Origin: Stagnihabitans sp038231395
Lineage (GTDB): Bacteria; Pseudomonadota; Alphaproteobacteria; Rhodobacterales; Rhodobacteraceae
Reading direction: 5' to 3'
Assembly (NCBI GenBank): GCA_038231395.1
Contig: JBBRLL010000015.1
Coordinates: forward strand, 1 to 64,000
Length of the DNA: 64,000 bases
A program made the translations under genes and the position numbers. The notes below the pieces were generated by a model, which did no database searches, was not told the origin of the DNA, and saw nothing but the letters and a program-made list of their open reading frames with translations. Positions 18,177 through 26,834 of the stretch are shown here, piece after piece (within the stretch, counting starts at the first letter, position 1; every line of letters starts with the position of its first letter).

Positions 18177-19094
18177 ATGTTGCGCACCATCTCTGGCCCG
18201 GCGATGGGCAGCCGCTGGACGGCGCGGCTGGAGTGTGACGCCGAACAGGCGGCGGTATTAAGCCTCGCCTGCGCCGCAGTGGTCGAACGGGTTGAGGCGC
18301 AGACCAGCAACTGGCGTGCCGACAGCGACCTCAGCCTGCTGAACGCCGCTCCGCTCGGGGCTTGGGTCGCGGTGCCCGCCGACCTGATGGCCGTGCTGAC
18401 AAAGGCCTTGGAAATCAGCCGCGCTTCGGACGGGTTGTTTGACATGGGCGTGGGCGCACTGGTGCAGGCCTGGGGCTTTGGCCCGGCGCAGGGCCGTGTC
18501 GACACGGCAGCGATTGCGGCCCATCTGGGCAATCCCCTGCGCAGTTTTGCGGCGTTGGAGGTGGAAAGTGTTCGCGCCCGAAAGACCGCCCCGCTGACGC
18601 TGGACCTGTCTGGCATTGCCAAAGGCTACGGCGTCGACATCCTCGCGGGTTGCCTGCGCGACTTCGGCTTTCAAAACGCGCTGTGCGGGCTGGATGGTGA
18701 ATTGGTGGCGATGGGGCACCGTCCGGATGGACGCCCCTGGGCCGTGGCGTTGGAGGAGCCTGACACGCTGCGCCGTGCCGGACGTGGAATGATCGAACTG
18801 TCAGACCGTGCGATTGCCACCTCTGGCAGTTATCGGCATTTCGTGACCTTGGGCGAGCTGCGGGTGTCGCACACGATGAACCCCAGAACCGGCGGACCTG
18901 CGGTGAGCGCGCTGGTCAGCGTGTCGGTGCTGGCGGACACCTGTATGGAGGCGGATGCCTGGGCCACTGTGCTGATGGTCCTAGGCGATCAGGCGGGCCC
19001 GGAGTTTGCGCGGGAAAAGGGAGTGCAGGCGATCTTTCTGGCAGAGGCAGGTGGTGAAATTATCGAAACCGTCTCCGGATTTGGCCCCGCTTGA
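18177..19094 (+). CDS. apbE: FAD:protein FMN transferase
   Basis: A 305-residue ApbE-family protein that begins directly after the reductase stop (TGA-ATG). Family motifs are visible: MGSRWTARLE near the N-terminus, LDLSGIAKGYGVDILAG, RPDGRPWAVALEEP and SHTMNPRTGGPAV. ApbE transfers the FMN part of FAD onto Thr/Ser in extracytosolic flavoproteins. No clear signal peptide is visible, although family members usually act outside the cytoplasm, so either export is cryptic or the true start differs. Operon position indicates that the DUF2271 protein is its client. Confidence 0.9.
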   Translation: MLRTISGPAMGSRWTARLECDAEQAAVLSLACAAVVERVEAQTSNWRADSDLSLLNAAPLGAWVAVPADLMAVLTKALEISRASDGLFDMGVGALVQAWGFGPAQGRVDTAAIAAHLGNPLRSFAALEVESVRARKTAPLTLDLSGIAKGYGVDILAGCLRDFGFQNALCGLDGELVAMGHRPDGRPWAVALEEPDTLRRAGRGMIELSDRAIATSGSYRHFVTLGELRVSHTMNPRTGGPAVSALVSVSVLADTCMEADAWATVLMVLGDQAGPEFAREKGVQAIFLAEAGGEIIETVSGFGPA

Positions 19095-19111
19095 TTTTTC
19101 GCAGAAAAATC
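19093..19111. terminator. AT-stem palindrome, family member 3 (possible bidirectional terminator)
   Basis: GATTTTTC-GCA-GAAAAATC, a perfect 8-bp stem with a 3-nt loop that is the reverse complement of the loop in members 1 and 2. It overlaps the apbE stop codon and lies between convergent apbE and the glycerate kinase gene. GGGG follows it, as at the other two sites. Confidence 0.5.
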
Positions 19112-19115
19112 GGGG

Positions 19116-20498
19116 TTACGGCAAAACCAGAATTGCGCGGAAGTCGTTGACGTTGGTCAGGGTCGGACCGGTGATCACCTGATCACCGATGGCCGCGAAA
19201 AAGCTGTGGGCGTCATTGTTGGCCAGGCAAAGGGCGGGATCAATCCCTGCGCCCTTGGCCTTGACCAGCGTGTCCGGACCGATCAGCGCACCCGCCACCT
19301 CTGCCGCTCCGTCCACGCCATCGGTATCGCAGGCGATGGCGTGGATGCCGGGCGCGCCGTTCAGGGCGATGGCGAGGGCCAGACAAAACTCTGCGTTCGG
19401 GCCGCCAATACCGGTGCCGCGCTTGGTGACGGTCAACTCTCCCCCCGACAGCAGCAGAACGGGGGCGGGGCCGCGTGCCGCAATGGCTTGATGGGCCATG
19501 GCGCTGGCGACATCCCGCGCCTCGCCCTCCAACGCGTCACCCAGCATCACCACCCTGATCCCAGCCGCTTCGGCCACCGCTTGCGCGGCAGCCAGCGACT
19601 GGGCGGGGGCCGCATAAATGCGGCTTTGGCAACGGGACAGACGGTGGTCATCGGGATGTAGAACGCGGCTTTTGCCGTTGAGCGCCCGGGTGATCGAGGT
19701 CGGGACTTTGACCTGCCATCGCGCGAGGATGGCTTGGGCATCTGCGGGAGTGGAGCCATCGCCGACCGTCGGGCCGGAGCCTATAGCTGCCATGTCATCG
19801 CCCGGCACGTCTGATATCAACAGCGCCAGCATCTGGGCGGGATAAGCCGCCGCCGCCAGTTGGCCCCCTTTTACCCGGCTGAGGTGCTTTCGGACCGTGT
19901 TCATCTGGGCAATCGGCGCACCAGATACCAGCAGCGCCGCGTTGACTGCCTGCTTTTCGGCCAAACTTACCCCGTCAACCGGAGCAACCAACAAAGCCGA
20001 CGCCCCGCCAGAGATCAGCGCCAGGACGAAGTCCTCTGCGCCCAGACCGCCGACCAGTTCCAGCATTTCCGCCGTTGCCCGTAGCCCTGCCAAATCCGGC
20101 ACCGGATGGGCCGCCTCGACAATCCTGATACCCTGACACGGCCTGCCGTAACCGTAGCGGGTGATCACCAGCCCTTCACGCGGCCCCCAAACGGCTTCCA
20201 CCGCCTCGGCCATGCGGGCGGAGGCCTTGCCAGCGCCAACCACCACAACACGCCCCGCAGGTTTGGGCGGCAGATGCGCCGCCAAAGACCGCATCGGGTC
20301 AGCCACCTCAACCGCCTTGTCGAACAAGGCGCGCAGCAGGGTTTGGGGAGCAGTTTTCACGGTCACTGCGGGGCTCAATTCCCGGCGCGTCTCTGCGGTC
20401 ATTCCGGGGGTCAATTCTGCGACCGATTCTGAGGCTGATTCTGCGACCGATTCTTCGACCGTATCCATAGCGTTTTCGTCAGTCGTTTGCTGGGTCAC
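19116..20498 (-). CDS. gckA: Glycerate 2-kinase (MOFRL family)
   Basis: A 460-residue type II glycerate kinase/hydroxypyruvate-reductase-like protein that phosphorylates glycerate to 2-phosphoglycerate. The GckA N-terminal domain is seen (RVVVVGAGKASARMAEAVE; LISGGASALLVAPVDGVSL), as is the C-terminal MOFRL domain (LLLSGGELTVTKRGTGIGGPNAEFCLALA). GTG 20498 is chosen because it overlaps the lacI stop as GTGA. The first 40 residues are a low-complexity Glu/Ser/Val repeat, so ATG 20468 or ATG 20402 (428 residues, usual family length) are real alternatives. It is the last gene of the long catabolic operon and would feed a C3 product into glycolysis. Confidence 0.88.
   Translation of the reverse strand: MTQQTTDENAMDTVEESVAESASESVAELTPGMTAETRRELSPAVTVKTAPQTLLRALFDKAVEVADPMRSLAAHLPPKPAGRVVVVGAGKASARMAEAVEAVWGPREGLVITRYGYGRPCQGIRIVEAAHPVPDLAGLRATAEMLELVGGLGAEDFVLALISGGASALLVAPVDGVSLAEKQAVNAALLVSGAPIAQMNTVRKHLSRVKGGQLAAAAYPAQMLALLISDVPGDDMAAIGSGPTVGDGSTPADAQAILARWQVKVPTSITRALNGKSRVLHPDDHRLSRCQSRIYAAPAQSLAAAQAVAEAAGIRVVMLGDALEGEARDVASAMAHQAIAARGPAPVLLLSGGELTVTKRGTGIGGPNAEFCLALAIALNGAPGIHAIACDTDGVDGAAEVAGALIGPDTLVKAKGAGIDPALCLANNDAHSFFAAIGDQVITGPTLTNVNDFRAILVLP
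20414..20461. repeat. 12-bp tandem repeat in the 5' end of the glycerate kinase gene
   Basis: Four 12-bp units (ATTCTGCGACCG, ATTCTGAGGCTG, ATTCTGCGACCG, ATTCTTCGACCG) run without interruption. On the minus strand they encode a four-residue period rich in Glu, Ser, Val and Ala. The unit length keeps the reading frame, so copy-number change would alter only the length of the N-terminal tail. Confidence 0.85.
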
Positions 20499-21496
20499 AG
20501 CATGCCTCCACTTGACGCGCGGACAACCAGATGGACCGGCGTATGCACCTGCGGCGGCGGCAAAACGCCACCCTCCAGCCAAGCCAAAATCGTGCCTGCC
20601 ACCCGCGCCCCAAACCCCGCGATGTCGCAATGAACCGAAGTCAGCGCCGGGAAGGATTGCGCGCATTCGGCGATGTCGTCAAAGCCTACCAGCAAAAACC
20701 CCTTGCCGACAGGCCTGCCCATCTCGGCAAAACCGCTGAGCATGCCAAGCGCCACGAGGTCGTTGAAACAGATGGCGGCGTCAACTTCTGGCCCCAAACG
20801 CTGTGCCGCCTCACGCCCAAAGGCGCGACTGGAGCGGCCGTGCAGCGCCAAAGGCGTCATCCCGTGACCAGCAAGACAAGTGAGGTAACCTGCCATCCGC
20901 TCCTCGGTCACGGCACGTCCCTCCAGCCCGCCGACAAAGGCGATGTTCCGGGCTCCTTTGGCCACCAGATGCTCTGCCGCCAGTTCGCCGCCCCGACGGT
21001 AATCGGGGGCTGCGAAGGGGAACAGATCAACCCGCGCATCGACCTTGCGCAGCACCTGCATCACCGGCAATCTGGCGCGCAAAAGGCCGCCAAAGGTGGC
21101 TTCTTCTGCCCCATAGGCGGGCGAGATCACCAGCGCCGTCACGCCATGTTCGATCATCGAGGCCACGACCTGCGCCTGCAACCTTGGGTCTTCATCCGTG
21201 TTGGCAATCACGGTGGCATAGCCACGCTGCGACAAAGCCATCTGCAATGCGGTGGCAAATTCGGTGAAGAACGGGTTGCAGAGGTCATTGATCACCAACC
21301 CGATCAGCCCGACTTTGGCCGAGCGCAGGTTGGCCGCACTGCGGTTATAGACGTAGCCCAGGCTGTCCATCGCGGCCAACACCACGTCGCGGGTTTCGGC
21401 CTTTACCACAGGGTTTTTCTGGAACACCAGACTGACGGTGGATTTCGAAACCCCCGCCGCCCGCGCCACGTCAACGATGGTGGGCCGCCGTGTCAT
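20495..21496 (-). CDS. LacI family transcriptional regulator
   Basis: A 333-residue repressor. The N-terminal helix-turn-helix is typical (TIVDVARAAGVSKSTVSLVFQ, then the hinge region RSAANLRSAKVGLIGLVIND). A periplasmic-binding-protein-like sensor domain fills the rest, with CNPFFTEFATALQMAL and FNDLVALGMLSGF. It overlaps the DUF993 gene by 4 bp and is overlapped by the kinase gene, so the regulator is made from the operon it presumably controls. The effector is unknown, most likely a sugar-like compound or derivative. Confidence 0.92.
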   Translation of the reverse strand: MTRRPTIVDVARAAGVSKSTVSLVFQKNPVVKAETRDVVLAAMDSLGYVYNRSAANLRSAKVGLIGLVINDLCNPFFTEFATALQMALSQRGYATVIANTDEDPRLQAQVVASMIEHGVTALVISPAYGAEEATFGGLLRARLPVMQVLRKVDARVDLFPFAAPDYRRGGELAAEHLVAKGARNIAFVGGLEGRAVTEERMAGYLTCLAGHGMTPLALHGRSSRAFGREAAQRLGPEVDAAICFNDLVALGMLSGFAEMGRPVGKGFLLVGFDDIAECAQSFPALTSVHCDIAGFGARVAGTILAWLEGGVLPPPQVHTPVHLVVRASSGGML

Positions 21497-22662
21497 TTTT
21501 GCTCCACACCGTGCAGCGCAAGCAGGGTCGCCATCCGCCGCGTGGCAAGGTCGGGTTGCGCCAAAAGCCCGGCCTGATCGGCCAGCCGGAACACCTGCGC
21601 ATAGTGGGTGATGTCGCGGGAAGATTGAAACCCGCCCGGCATGATGAAATGGGTCTGATAGCCGTTGAGCCAGGACAGAAACGCGATCCCGGCCTTGTAA
21701 AACCGTGTCGGGGCCCGAAAAATCTCGCGGCTCAGCGGCACGGTCGGGGCCAGCAGGCGGTGATAGGTTGCCATATCGCCCAACGCCAAAGCCTCCAGCG
21801 CCTGACTGGCCGCAGGGGCAATGGCTGCGAAAATGCCCAGCAGCGCGTGGGAATACTGCGTTCCGTTGCCTGCGATCAGGTCTGCATAGTTGAAATCATC
21901 GCCGGTATACAGGCGGACGCCTTTGGGCAGCCACGCGCGGAACGCCTCTTCATGGGCGCGGTCCAGAAGCGAGATTTTGATGCCGTCCACCTTGCCGGGA
22001 TTTTCGGCGATCAGGCTCATCACCAGATCAGAGGCTTTGGCGACATTGCTGGTGCCCCAATAGCCCGCCAGAGCCGGGTCAAACATCTCGCCCAGCCAGT
22101 GCAGGATGACCGGTTGTCTGGCCCCGTCAATCAGCCGGCGGTACACCTGGCGGTAGGTGGCGGCATCGGCCCCCATCGCGGTAAATGCCTTGCTGGCCAT
22201 CAGGATCAACTGGCCGCCCGCATCTTCAATCACCTCGGTCTGCGCTTCATATGCGGTAGCAATCGAGCGGGCGTCGCGCAGATCCATCAGCGGCACATGG
22301 TCGGTGCCAGCGCCGCACGCCACCCGGGGCGTTAGCGGATGCGCTTTGGCCGCCGCCATCGTGCGGATGATCAGTTCCTTGGCCGTTGCCCAATCCACCC
22401 CCATGCCGCGCTGTGCGGTGTCCATCGCCTCGGCGAGCCCAAGCCCCTGATCCCACAGCCCAACTCTGAACGCCAACGTCGCGTCCCAATCCACCGCTGG
22501 CCTTGAATCCCACGGACTGCGCTCGCGCAGCGGGTCAGAGATGACATGGGCTGCGGCAAAAGCGGTGCGGGTCAGGGCCACCTTGGGCGCACGCGGCACC
22601 AAAGGCGTGCCGGTCAGGTGGTAGGGTTCCAGTGTATGGGCAGCGGTTGGCAGGATCAGCAT
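21493..22662 (-). CDS. DUF993 family (dihydrodipicolinate-synthase-like TIM barrel) protein
   Basis: A 389-residue protein of the DUF993 family, usually annotated as dihydrodipicolinate synthase-like. Conserved stretches include RERSPWDSRPAVDWDATLAFR, VACGAGTDHVPL, VILHWLGEMFDPALAGYWG, VDGIKISLLD and RLYTGDDFNYADLIAGNG. The Lys in DGIKISLLD stands where a Schiff-base lysine would be expected in an aldolase/DHDPS fold, so an aldol-type cleavage is plausible. Family members sit in sugar-type catabolic clusters, but I know of no firmly established reaction. It starts 3 bp after the Dabb gene stop and overlaps lacI. Confidence 0.82.
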   Translation of the reverse strand: MLILPTAAHTLEPYHLTGTPLVPRAPKVALTRTAFAAAHVISDPLRERSPWDSRPAVDWDATLAFRVGLWDQGLGLAEAMDTAQRGMGVDWATAKELIIRTMAAAKAHPLTPRVACGAGTDHVPLMDLRDARSIATAYEAQTEVIEDAGGQLILMASKAFTAMGADAATYRQVYRRLIDGARQPVILHWLGEMFDPALAGYWGTSNVAKASDLVMSLIAENPGKVDGIKISLLDRAHEEAFRAWLPKGVRLYTGDDFNYADLIAGNGTQYSHALLGIFAAIAPAASQALEALALGDMATYHRLLAPTVPLSREIFRAPTRFYKAGIAFLSWLNGYQTHFIMPGGFQSSRDITHYAQVFRLADQAGLLAQPDLATRRMATLLALHGVEQK

Positions 22663-22665
22663 GGT

Positions 22666-22974
22666 TCACCTCACCGCAAGATCAAAGACAAGGATGCCGT
22701 CAATGCCACCCTCGGCGTGGGCCAGAAGCTGGCCGCCAAAGGTCTTGTGATCGGGGTTTTCGGCATAACCCGCAAGCGCCTCCCAACTGGTGAAGTCGAT
22801 GGTGAAGCCGTGCATATAGCCACGCTCAATCTGTTCCGGGCTTTCGCTGCGGCCACAGGTATGGGCCAGAACGCCTGGCAGGTTTGCAAGCTTCGGCAGG
22901 GCGGCAAAGATGGTGGCAATCTGCGGCTCTGTCACATCAGCGCGAAAGCGGATCAGAACGATATGGCGGATCAT
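22666..22974 (-). CDS. Dabb (stress-responsive alpha/beta-barrel) family protein
   Basis: A 102-residue protein with the Dabb signature: start MIRHIVLIRFRADVTEPQ, the middle segment RGYMHGFTIDFTSWEALAGYAENPDHKTF, and an ending strand ILVFDLAVR. Family members are small dimeric ferredoxin-like barrels, some catalysing cyclisation or isomerisation. Overlapping the GMC oxidoreductase gene by 4 bp, it is probably an auxiliary enzyme of the pathway rather than a general stress protein. Confidence 0.85.
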   Translation of the reverse strand: MIRHIVLIRFRADVTEPQIATIFAALPKLANLPGVLAHTCGRSESPEQIERGYMHGFTIDFTSWEALAGYAENPDHKTFGGQLLAHAEGGIDGILVFDLAVR

Positions 22975-24539
22975 CTGGCACCTTTGATCATATCAGCAGC
23001 CTTTTCAGCAATCATGATGGTTGCGGCGTTGGTGTTGGAGGAGACGACGGATGGCATGACAGAGGCGTCCACCACCCGCAGACCGGCGATCCCGTTGAAG
23101 CGCAACTGAGGGTCAACCACGGCGGCGGGATCGCTGCCCATCCGGCAGGTGCCCGCCGGGTGATGGTCGGTCTTGGCATGGGCGCAGGCATAGTTGAAAT
23201 AGTCCTCGTCGGTCCGCACCTCTGGCCCGGGCAGACGTTCGGCCAGAACGAAGGGCTTCAGCGCATCCTGCGCCATGATCTGTTGCGCCAGCTTCAGACC
23301 CCGGATCGACATGGCGCGGTCATAAGGGTCGGCCCAAAAGTTCGGATCAATCAAAGGTGCCGCCGCAGGGTCGCTGCTGGCAAGTCGGACAGACCCGCGC
23401 GACCGTGGCCGCAGGTAAGCGGAGTTCAGCGTCACCCCGCCCTGCGGCATCGCGGTCACCCCCGCCTCGATCCCCGATCCCAAACCCAGATGCAACTGAA
23501 TATCGGGCGAGCGTGCATTGGCGTCGGCATACCAGAACCCCCCGGTTTCAAACAGGCTGGAGGCGACAGGTCCGCTTCTGGTCAGCAGATATTGCAGGCC
23601 TGCAAGTGCGGACATATGCGGTTTGGAAAAGCGGTCATAGGTGTGTGGTCCGGTACATTCGGCGATGACAAACAGGTCCACATGGTCTTGCAGGTTCGAC
23701 CCGACGCCGGGCTGGTCCAGCACGACCGGAATGCCAAGGCTGGTCAGATGATCGGCGGGACCTATCCCCGACAGTTGCAACAACCGGGGCGAACCGATGG
23801 CACCCGCACTCAAGATCACCTCACCGCCGCGCAGGACACCCTCGGCGGTTTCAACGCCCACCGCGCGACCTTTCGCCACAACGATCCGCCGCACCTGAAC
23901 ATCGGTCCGCACCGTCAGATTGGTCCGGCTTCGGGCGGGTCGCAGATAAGCCACAGCGGTCGAGGAGCGGCGGTAGTTCTTCTGCGTCAGTTGATAATAC
24001 CCGACACCGTCCTGCACTTCACCTGTCATATCCATATTGCGCGGTATGCCCAATTGACCTGCCGCGTCAAAATACGCCTCGCAGATCGGCAGTGGAGCCC
24101 TCGGCTGGCTGACGCCCAAAGGCCCGCCCTTGCCGTGGTAACGGTTGTCATGGGTGTCATTATCCTCGGCCTTGCGGAAGTAGGGCAGCACGTCGTCATA
24201 GCCCCAACCGCTGCACCCCATCTGCCGCCACTCGTCATAATCCAGTGCATTGCCCCGGGTGTAGATCTGCGCGTTGATGCTGGACCCGCCGCCAATGACC
24301 TTGGCCTGCGTATAGCGGATCACCATATCCTTCATGTGGCGCTGCGGCACCGTCTGCCAGCCCCACGACCCGATGCCCTTGGTCATCTTCGCAAAACCGG
24401 CAGGCAGGTGATAAAGCGGGTTCCAGTCCCTGCCGCCCGCCTCCAGCAACAAGACCCGAGTTGCGGGGTTTTCCGACAGCCGCGCCGCCAGAACCGCTCC
24501 GGCAGAGCCTCCGCCCACGATGATGACGTCGTATTCCAT
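22971..24539 (-). CDS. GMC family FAD oxidoreductase (choline-dehydrogenase-like)
   Basis: A 522-residue glucose-methanol-choline oxidoreductase. The FAD-binding start is MEYDVIIVGGGSAGAVLAARLSENP. The family signatures GGSSINAQIYTRGN and GAIGSPRLLQLSGIGP are present. The C-terminal active-site region HPAGTCRMGSD and DASVMPSVVSSNTNAATIMIAEKAADMI carries the His/Asn pair expected for alcohol oxidation. It starts 1 bp after the SDR gene stop and overlaps the Dabb gene. It would oxidise an alcohol group to an aldehyde or ketone with electrons going to a quinone or other acceptor; the substrate is unknown. Confidence 0.9.
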   Translation of the reverse strand: MEYDVIIVGGGSAGAVLAARLSENPATRVLLLEAGGRDWNPLYHLPAGFAKMTKGIGSWGWQTVPQRHMKDMVIRYTQAKVIGGGSSINAQIYTRGNALDYDEWRQMGCSGWGYDDVLPYFRKAEDNDTHDNRYHGKGGPLGVSQPRAPLPICEAYFDAAGQLGIPRNMDMTGEVQDGVGYYQLTQKNYRRSSTAVAYLRPARSRTNLTVRTDVQVRRIVVAKGRAVGVETAEGVLRGGEVILSAGAIGSPRLLQLSGIGPADHLTSLGIPVVLDQPGVGSNLQDHVDLFVIAECTGPHTYDRFSKPHMSALAGLQYLLTRSGPVASSLFETGGFWYADANARSPDIQLHLGLGSGIEAGVTAMPQGGVTLNSAYLRPRSRGSVRLASSDPAAAPLIDPNFWADPYDRAMSIRGLKLAQQIMAQDALKPFVLAERLPGPEVRTDEDYFNYACAHAKTDHHPAGTCRMGSDPAAVVDPQLRFNGIAGLRVVDASVMPSVVSSNTNAATIMIAEKAADMIKGAR

Positions 24540-24540
24540 C

Positions 24541-25278
24541 CTATAACCGCCCTATCGAAAGCCCGCCGTCCAGCGGAACCACCGCTCCGGTCGCGAAAGC
24601 CATCTGCCCCAAAGCCAAAGGCACCGCCGCAGCCCCGATATCGCCGGGCCGGCCCCAGCGTGCTGCCGGCACCAGCCCCTCCGCGATAAGGGCAGAGTAT
24701 TTATCCCGTACCCCCGCCGTCATCCCGGTTTCAATGATCCCCGGTCGCAGATCGTAAACCCCGATATTCGCCGCAGCCAATCGCACCGCAAACAATTGCG
24801 CCATCATCGCCGCCGCAGACTTTGACAGGCAATATTCGGCGCGTTCGACTGATACCATCGCCGCACTGACAGAGGTGACAAACAGGATCGAGCGGTAGTC
24901 GGGGCTGGCACTGGCCAACATCCGCCGCGCCACCTCTTGTGCCAGAAAGAACGCCCCGCGCAGATTGACGCCCATCACAATGTCAAAACTCGCTGGCAAC
25001 AAGTCCAGCATATCGCCCCGCACTTTCGCGGGCACCCCGGCGTTGGAGACATGGCAGGTTACCTCCCCCACCTGATCCAGCAAGGCCACAGGATCACCGC
25101 TCAACAGATCATGCCGCAGATACCGCGCGCCCGGCAGTTGCGCCAAAGCGTGCCTCACAACGGCAGTATCTTCCGCGACCTCTGCCGCCAGAACCACACG
25201 GAACCCGGCTGCCTGCAACGCCAGCGCTATCCCCAGACCGATCCCCTGCTGCCCCCCGGTGATGAGCGCGGTTTTCAT
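24541..25278 (-). CDS. SDR family oxidoreductase
   Basis: A 245-residue short-chain dehydrogenase with TGGQQGIGLGIALALQAAG as the cofactor-binding motif, the SNAG-type segment CHVSNAGVP, the catalytic serine region FVTSVSAAMVSVERAEYCLSKSAAA (Y-x-x-x-K), and the C-terminal VVPLDGGLSIGRL. It overlaps the GMC gene upstream by 4 bp and is 1 bp from the GMC gene downstream. A 3-oxoacyl-ACP reductase name is possible, but its position between two alcohol oxidases suggests a polyol or keto-sugar substrate. Confidence 0.87.
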   Translation of the reverse strand: MKTALITGGQQGIGLGIALALQAAGFRVVLAAEVAEDTAVVRHALAQLPGARYLRHDLLSGDPVALLDQVGEVTCHVSNAGVPAKVRGDMLDLLPASFDIVMGVNLRGAFFLAQEVARRMLASASPDYRSILFVTSVSAAMVSVERAEYCLSKSAAAMMAQLFAVRLAAANIGVYDLRPGIIETGMTAGVRDKYSALIAEGLVPAARWGRPGDIGAAAVPLALGQMAFATGAVVPLDGGLSIGRL

Positions 25279-26762
25279 GACAGGACTTTCAGAATGTGGT
25301 CGCCGGCGCGCAAGGCCAAAGCCGCAATGGTCAGGGATGGGTTGACCGCTGCCGAGGTCGGCAGAACCGAGGCATCGACGATATACAGGTTGTCCAGATC
25401 ATGCGCCTTCAGGTTCACGTCCACCACACTGGTGGCCGGATTACGGCCCATCCGCGCCGTCCCACACTGATGGCTGGGCGATTTCTTCTCAAACGCCTTT
25501 GACACCACAAGGGGCCACCCGGATTTGCGCAACACCGCTTTCAGCTTGTCAGTCAGATAAATATGCGCGCCAAAATTGCTCCGCTGCCAATGCAGGACAA
25601 TCTTGCCGTCCTTCACCATGACCCGGCTGTCTGGGTTGGGCAAATCCTCCGACATCGTCATCAGGTGCATCGAATGGTCGGCGATGTAAGTGGCCAGCCA
25701 GACCGGCCAGCCGGTTTCTGCCGCCAAAATCCGCCCGGTCACCCGGCCCAGCATCTGCACATTGCCCAAAGGCCGGTTGTCCGGCCCACCTTCCAGATAC
25801 CAGTCATTGAACTGGATGGTTTTTTCGTAAACCGAGGTATTGCGCCGCAACGGGCTGAACGCCAGCACGGCAGAGATATTGTGGTTCATGAAATTCCGCC
25901 CGACCTGATCGGAGGAATTCGCCAGCCCCCTCGGATGTGCCGCCCCACCCGAGGTCAGCAAAAGCGCCGCCGACTTCACCGCCCCCATGCACAGGCAAAT
26001 CACCGGAGCCGCAATCCGCACGGGCTTACCCGCTGACAGATACTCCACCGCCGTGATTTTGCTGCCATTCGAGTGCAACCTGACCACCTCGGCATTGCGC
26101 AACAGCGTGACGTTGGGATGTTTCAACGCCTCCGCCAGCCCGCAGGTTTCGGCGTCCATCTTGCCGCCGCGCGTGTTGGGAAAGCCGTCAAAGGTCCGCG
26201 GGCCGCCCTTCAGCCAGGCGTCGATATCCACGCCCAATGGCAGCGGCCCAACTTTCAACCCTTGGCCACGCAACCGCGCCGCCAGATCGGCCACCGCAGG
26301 CTCATCGGGCACCGGAGCGAAAGGATAGGGTGCCGAATGGTGCGGCTCAGTCGCGTCATAGCCCAACGCGCCCCGCACGTTGTAAAGCTGCTCAGCCTTG
26401 CAATACCATGGCTCTACCGCGTCATAGCCTATCGGCCAGCCCGGAGTTTGCCCCTCAACATGCTGTAACGGCGCGAAATCTTCGGCCCGATAGCGCAGCA
26501 AAACCGCGCCGTAGAATTTGGTGTTACCACCAGGATAGTAATAGTTGCCGGGATGGAACGGCTTGCCCGCCTGATCCAGCCATGTCTCGTCCGAACGGAA
26601 ATAGCCGCCAAAGATCGCCGCGCCATCGCGCGCTTCGGGGCTGTCTGCCAGCCAGTCGCCCCTTTCGAGGATCAATATCTCTTTGCCAGACGGTGCCAGT
26701 GCCGAAGCAAGGCTGGCCCCGCCCATCCCTGACCCGATGATGATGATCTCTGGCTCCGTCAT
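25275..26762 (-). CDS. GMC family oxidoreductase (gluconate/glucoside-dehydrogenase-like)
   Basis: A 495-residue FAD protein clearly different from the choline-dehydrogenase-like neighbour. The N-terminus has IIIIGSGMGGASLASALAPSG; a substrate-domain signature YYPGGNTKFYGAVLLRYR follows. The C-terminus holds KSPSHQCGTARMGRNPATSVVD and DASVLPTSAAVNPSLTIAALALRAGDHIL. The general plan matches large subunits of membrane-linked sugar dehydrogenases. ATG 26762 is chosen over one 12 bp upstream because of a better GGGA spacing. It may oxidise a sugar or glycoside at a ring carbon; no small or cytochrome subunit is encoded nearby. Confidence 0.87.
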   Translation of the reverse strand: MTEPEIIIIGSGMGGASLASALAPSGKEILILERGDWLADSPEARDGAAIFGGYFRSDETWLDQAGKPFHPGNYYYPGGNTKFYGAVLLRYRAEDFAPLQHVEGQTPGWPIGYDAVEPWYCKAEQLYNVRGALGYDATEPHHSAPYPFAPVPDEPAVADLAARLRGQGLKVGPLPLGVDIDAWLKGGPRTFDGFPNTRGGKMDAETCGLAEALKHPNVTLLRNAEVVRLHSNGSKITAVEYLSAGKPVRIAAPVICLCMGAVKSAALLLTSGGAAHPRGLANSSDQVGRNFMNHNISAVLAFSPLRRNTSVYEKTIQFNDWYLEGGPDNRPLGNVQMLGRVTGRILAAETGWPVWLATYIADHSMHLMTMSEDLPNPDSRVMVKDGKIVLHWQRSNFGAHIYLTDKLKAVLRKSGWPLVVSKAFEKKSPSHQCGTARMGRNPATSVVDVNLKAHDLDNLYIVDASVLPTSAAVNPSLTIAALALRAGDHILKVLS

Positions 26763-26834
26763 CCTGCGTCCCATTCATGTGTTCATAAGTATCCAACGGG
26801 CTGCGGGGTGCGAGACCCCGCTGCATGGCCCGCC

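Noticed and set aside
22884..24689. 601-codon plus-strand open frame opposite the GMC oxidoreductase
   Set aside because: The minus-strand frame has intact FAD and active-site motifs; the plus frame has none.
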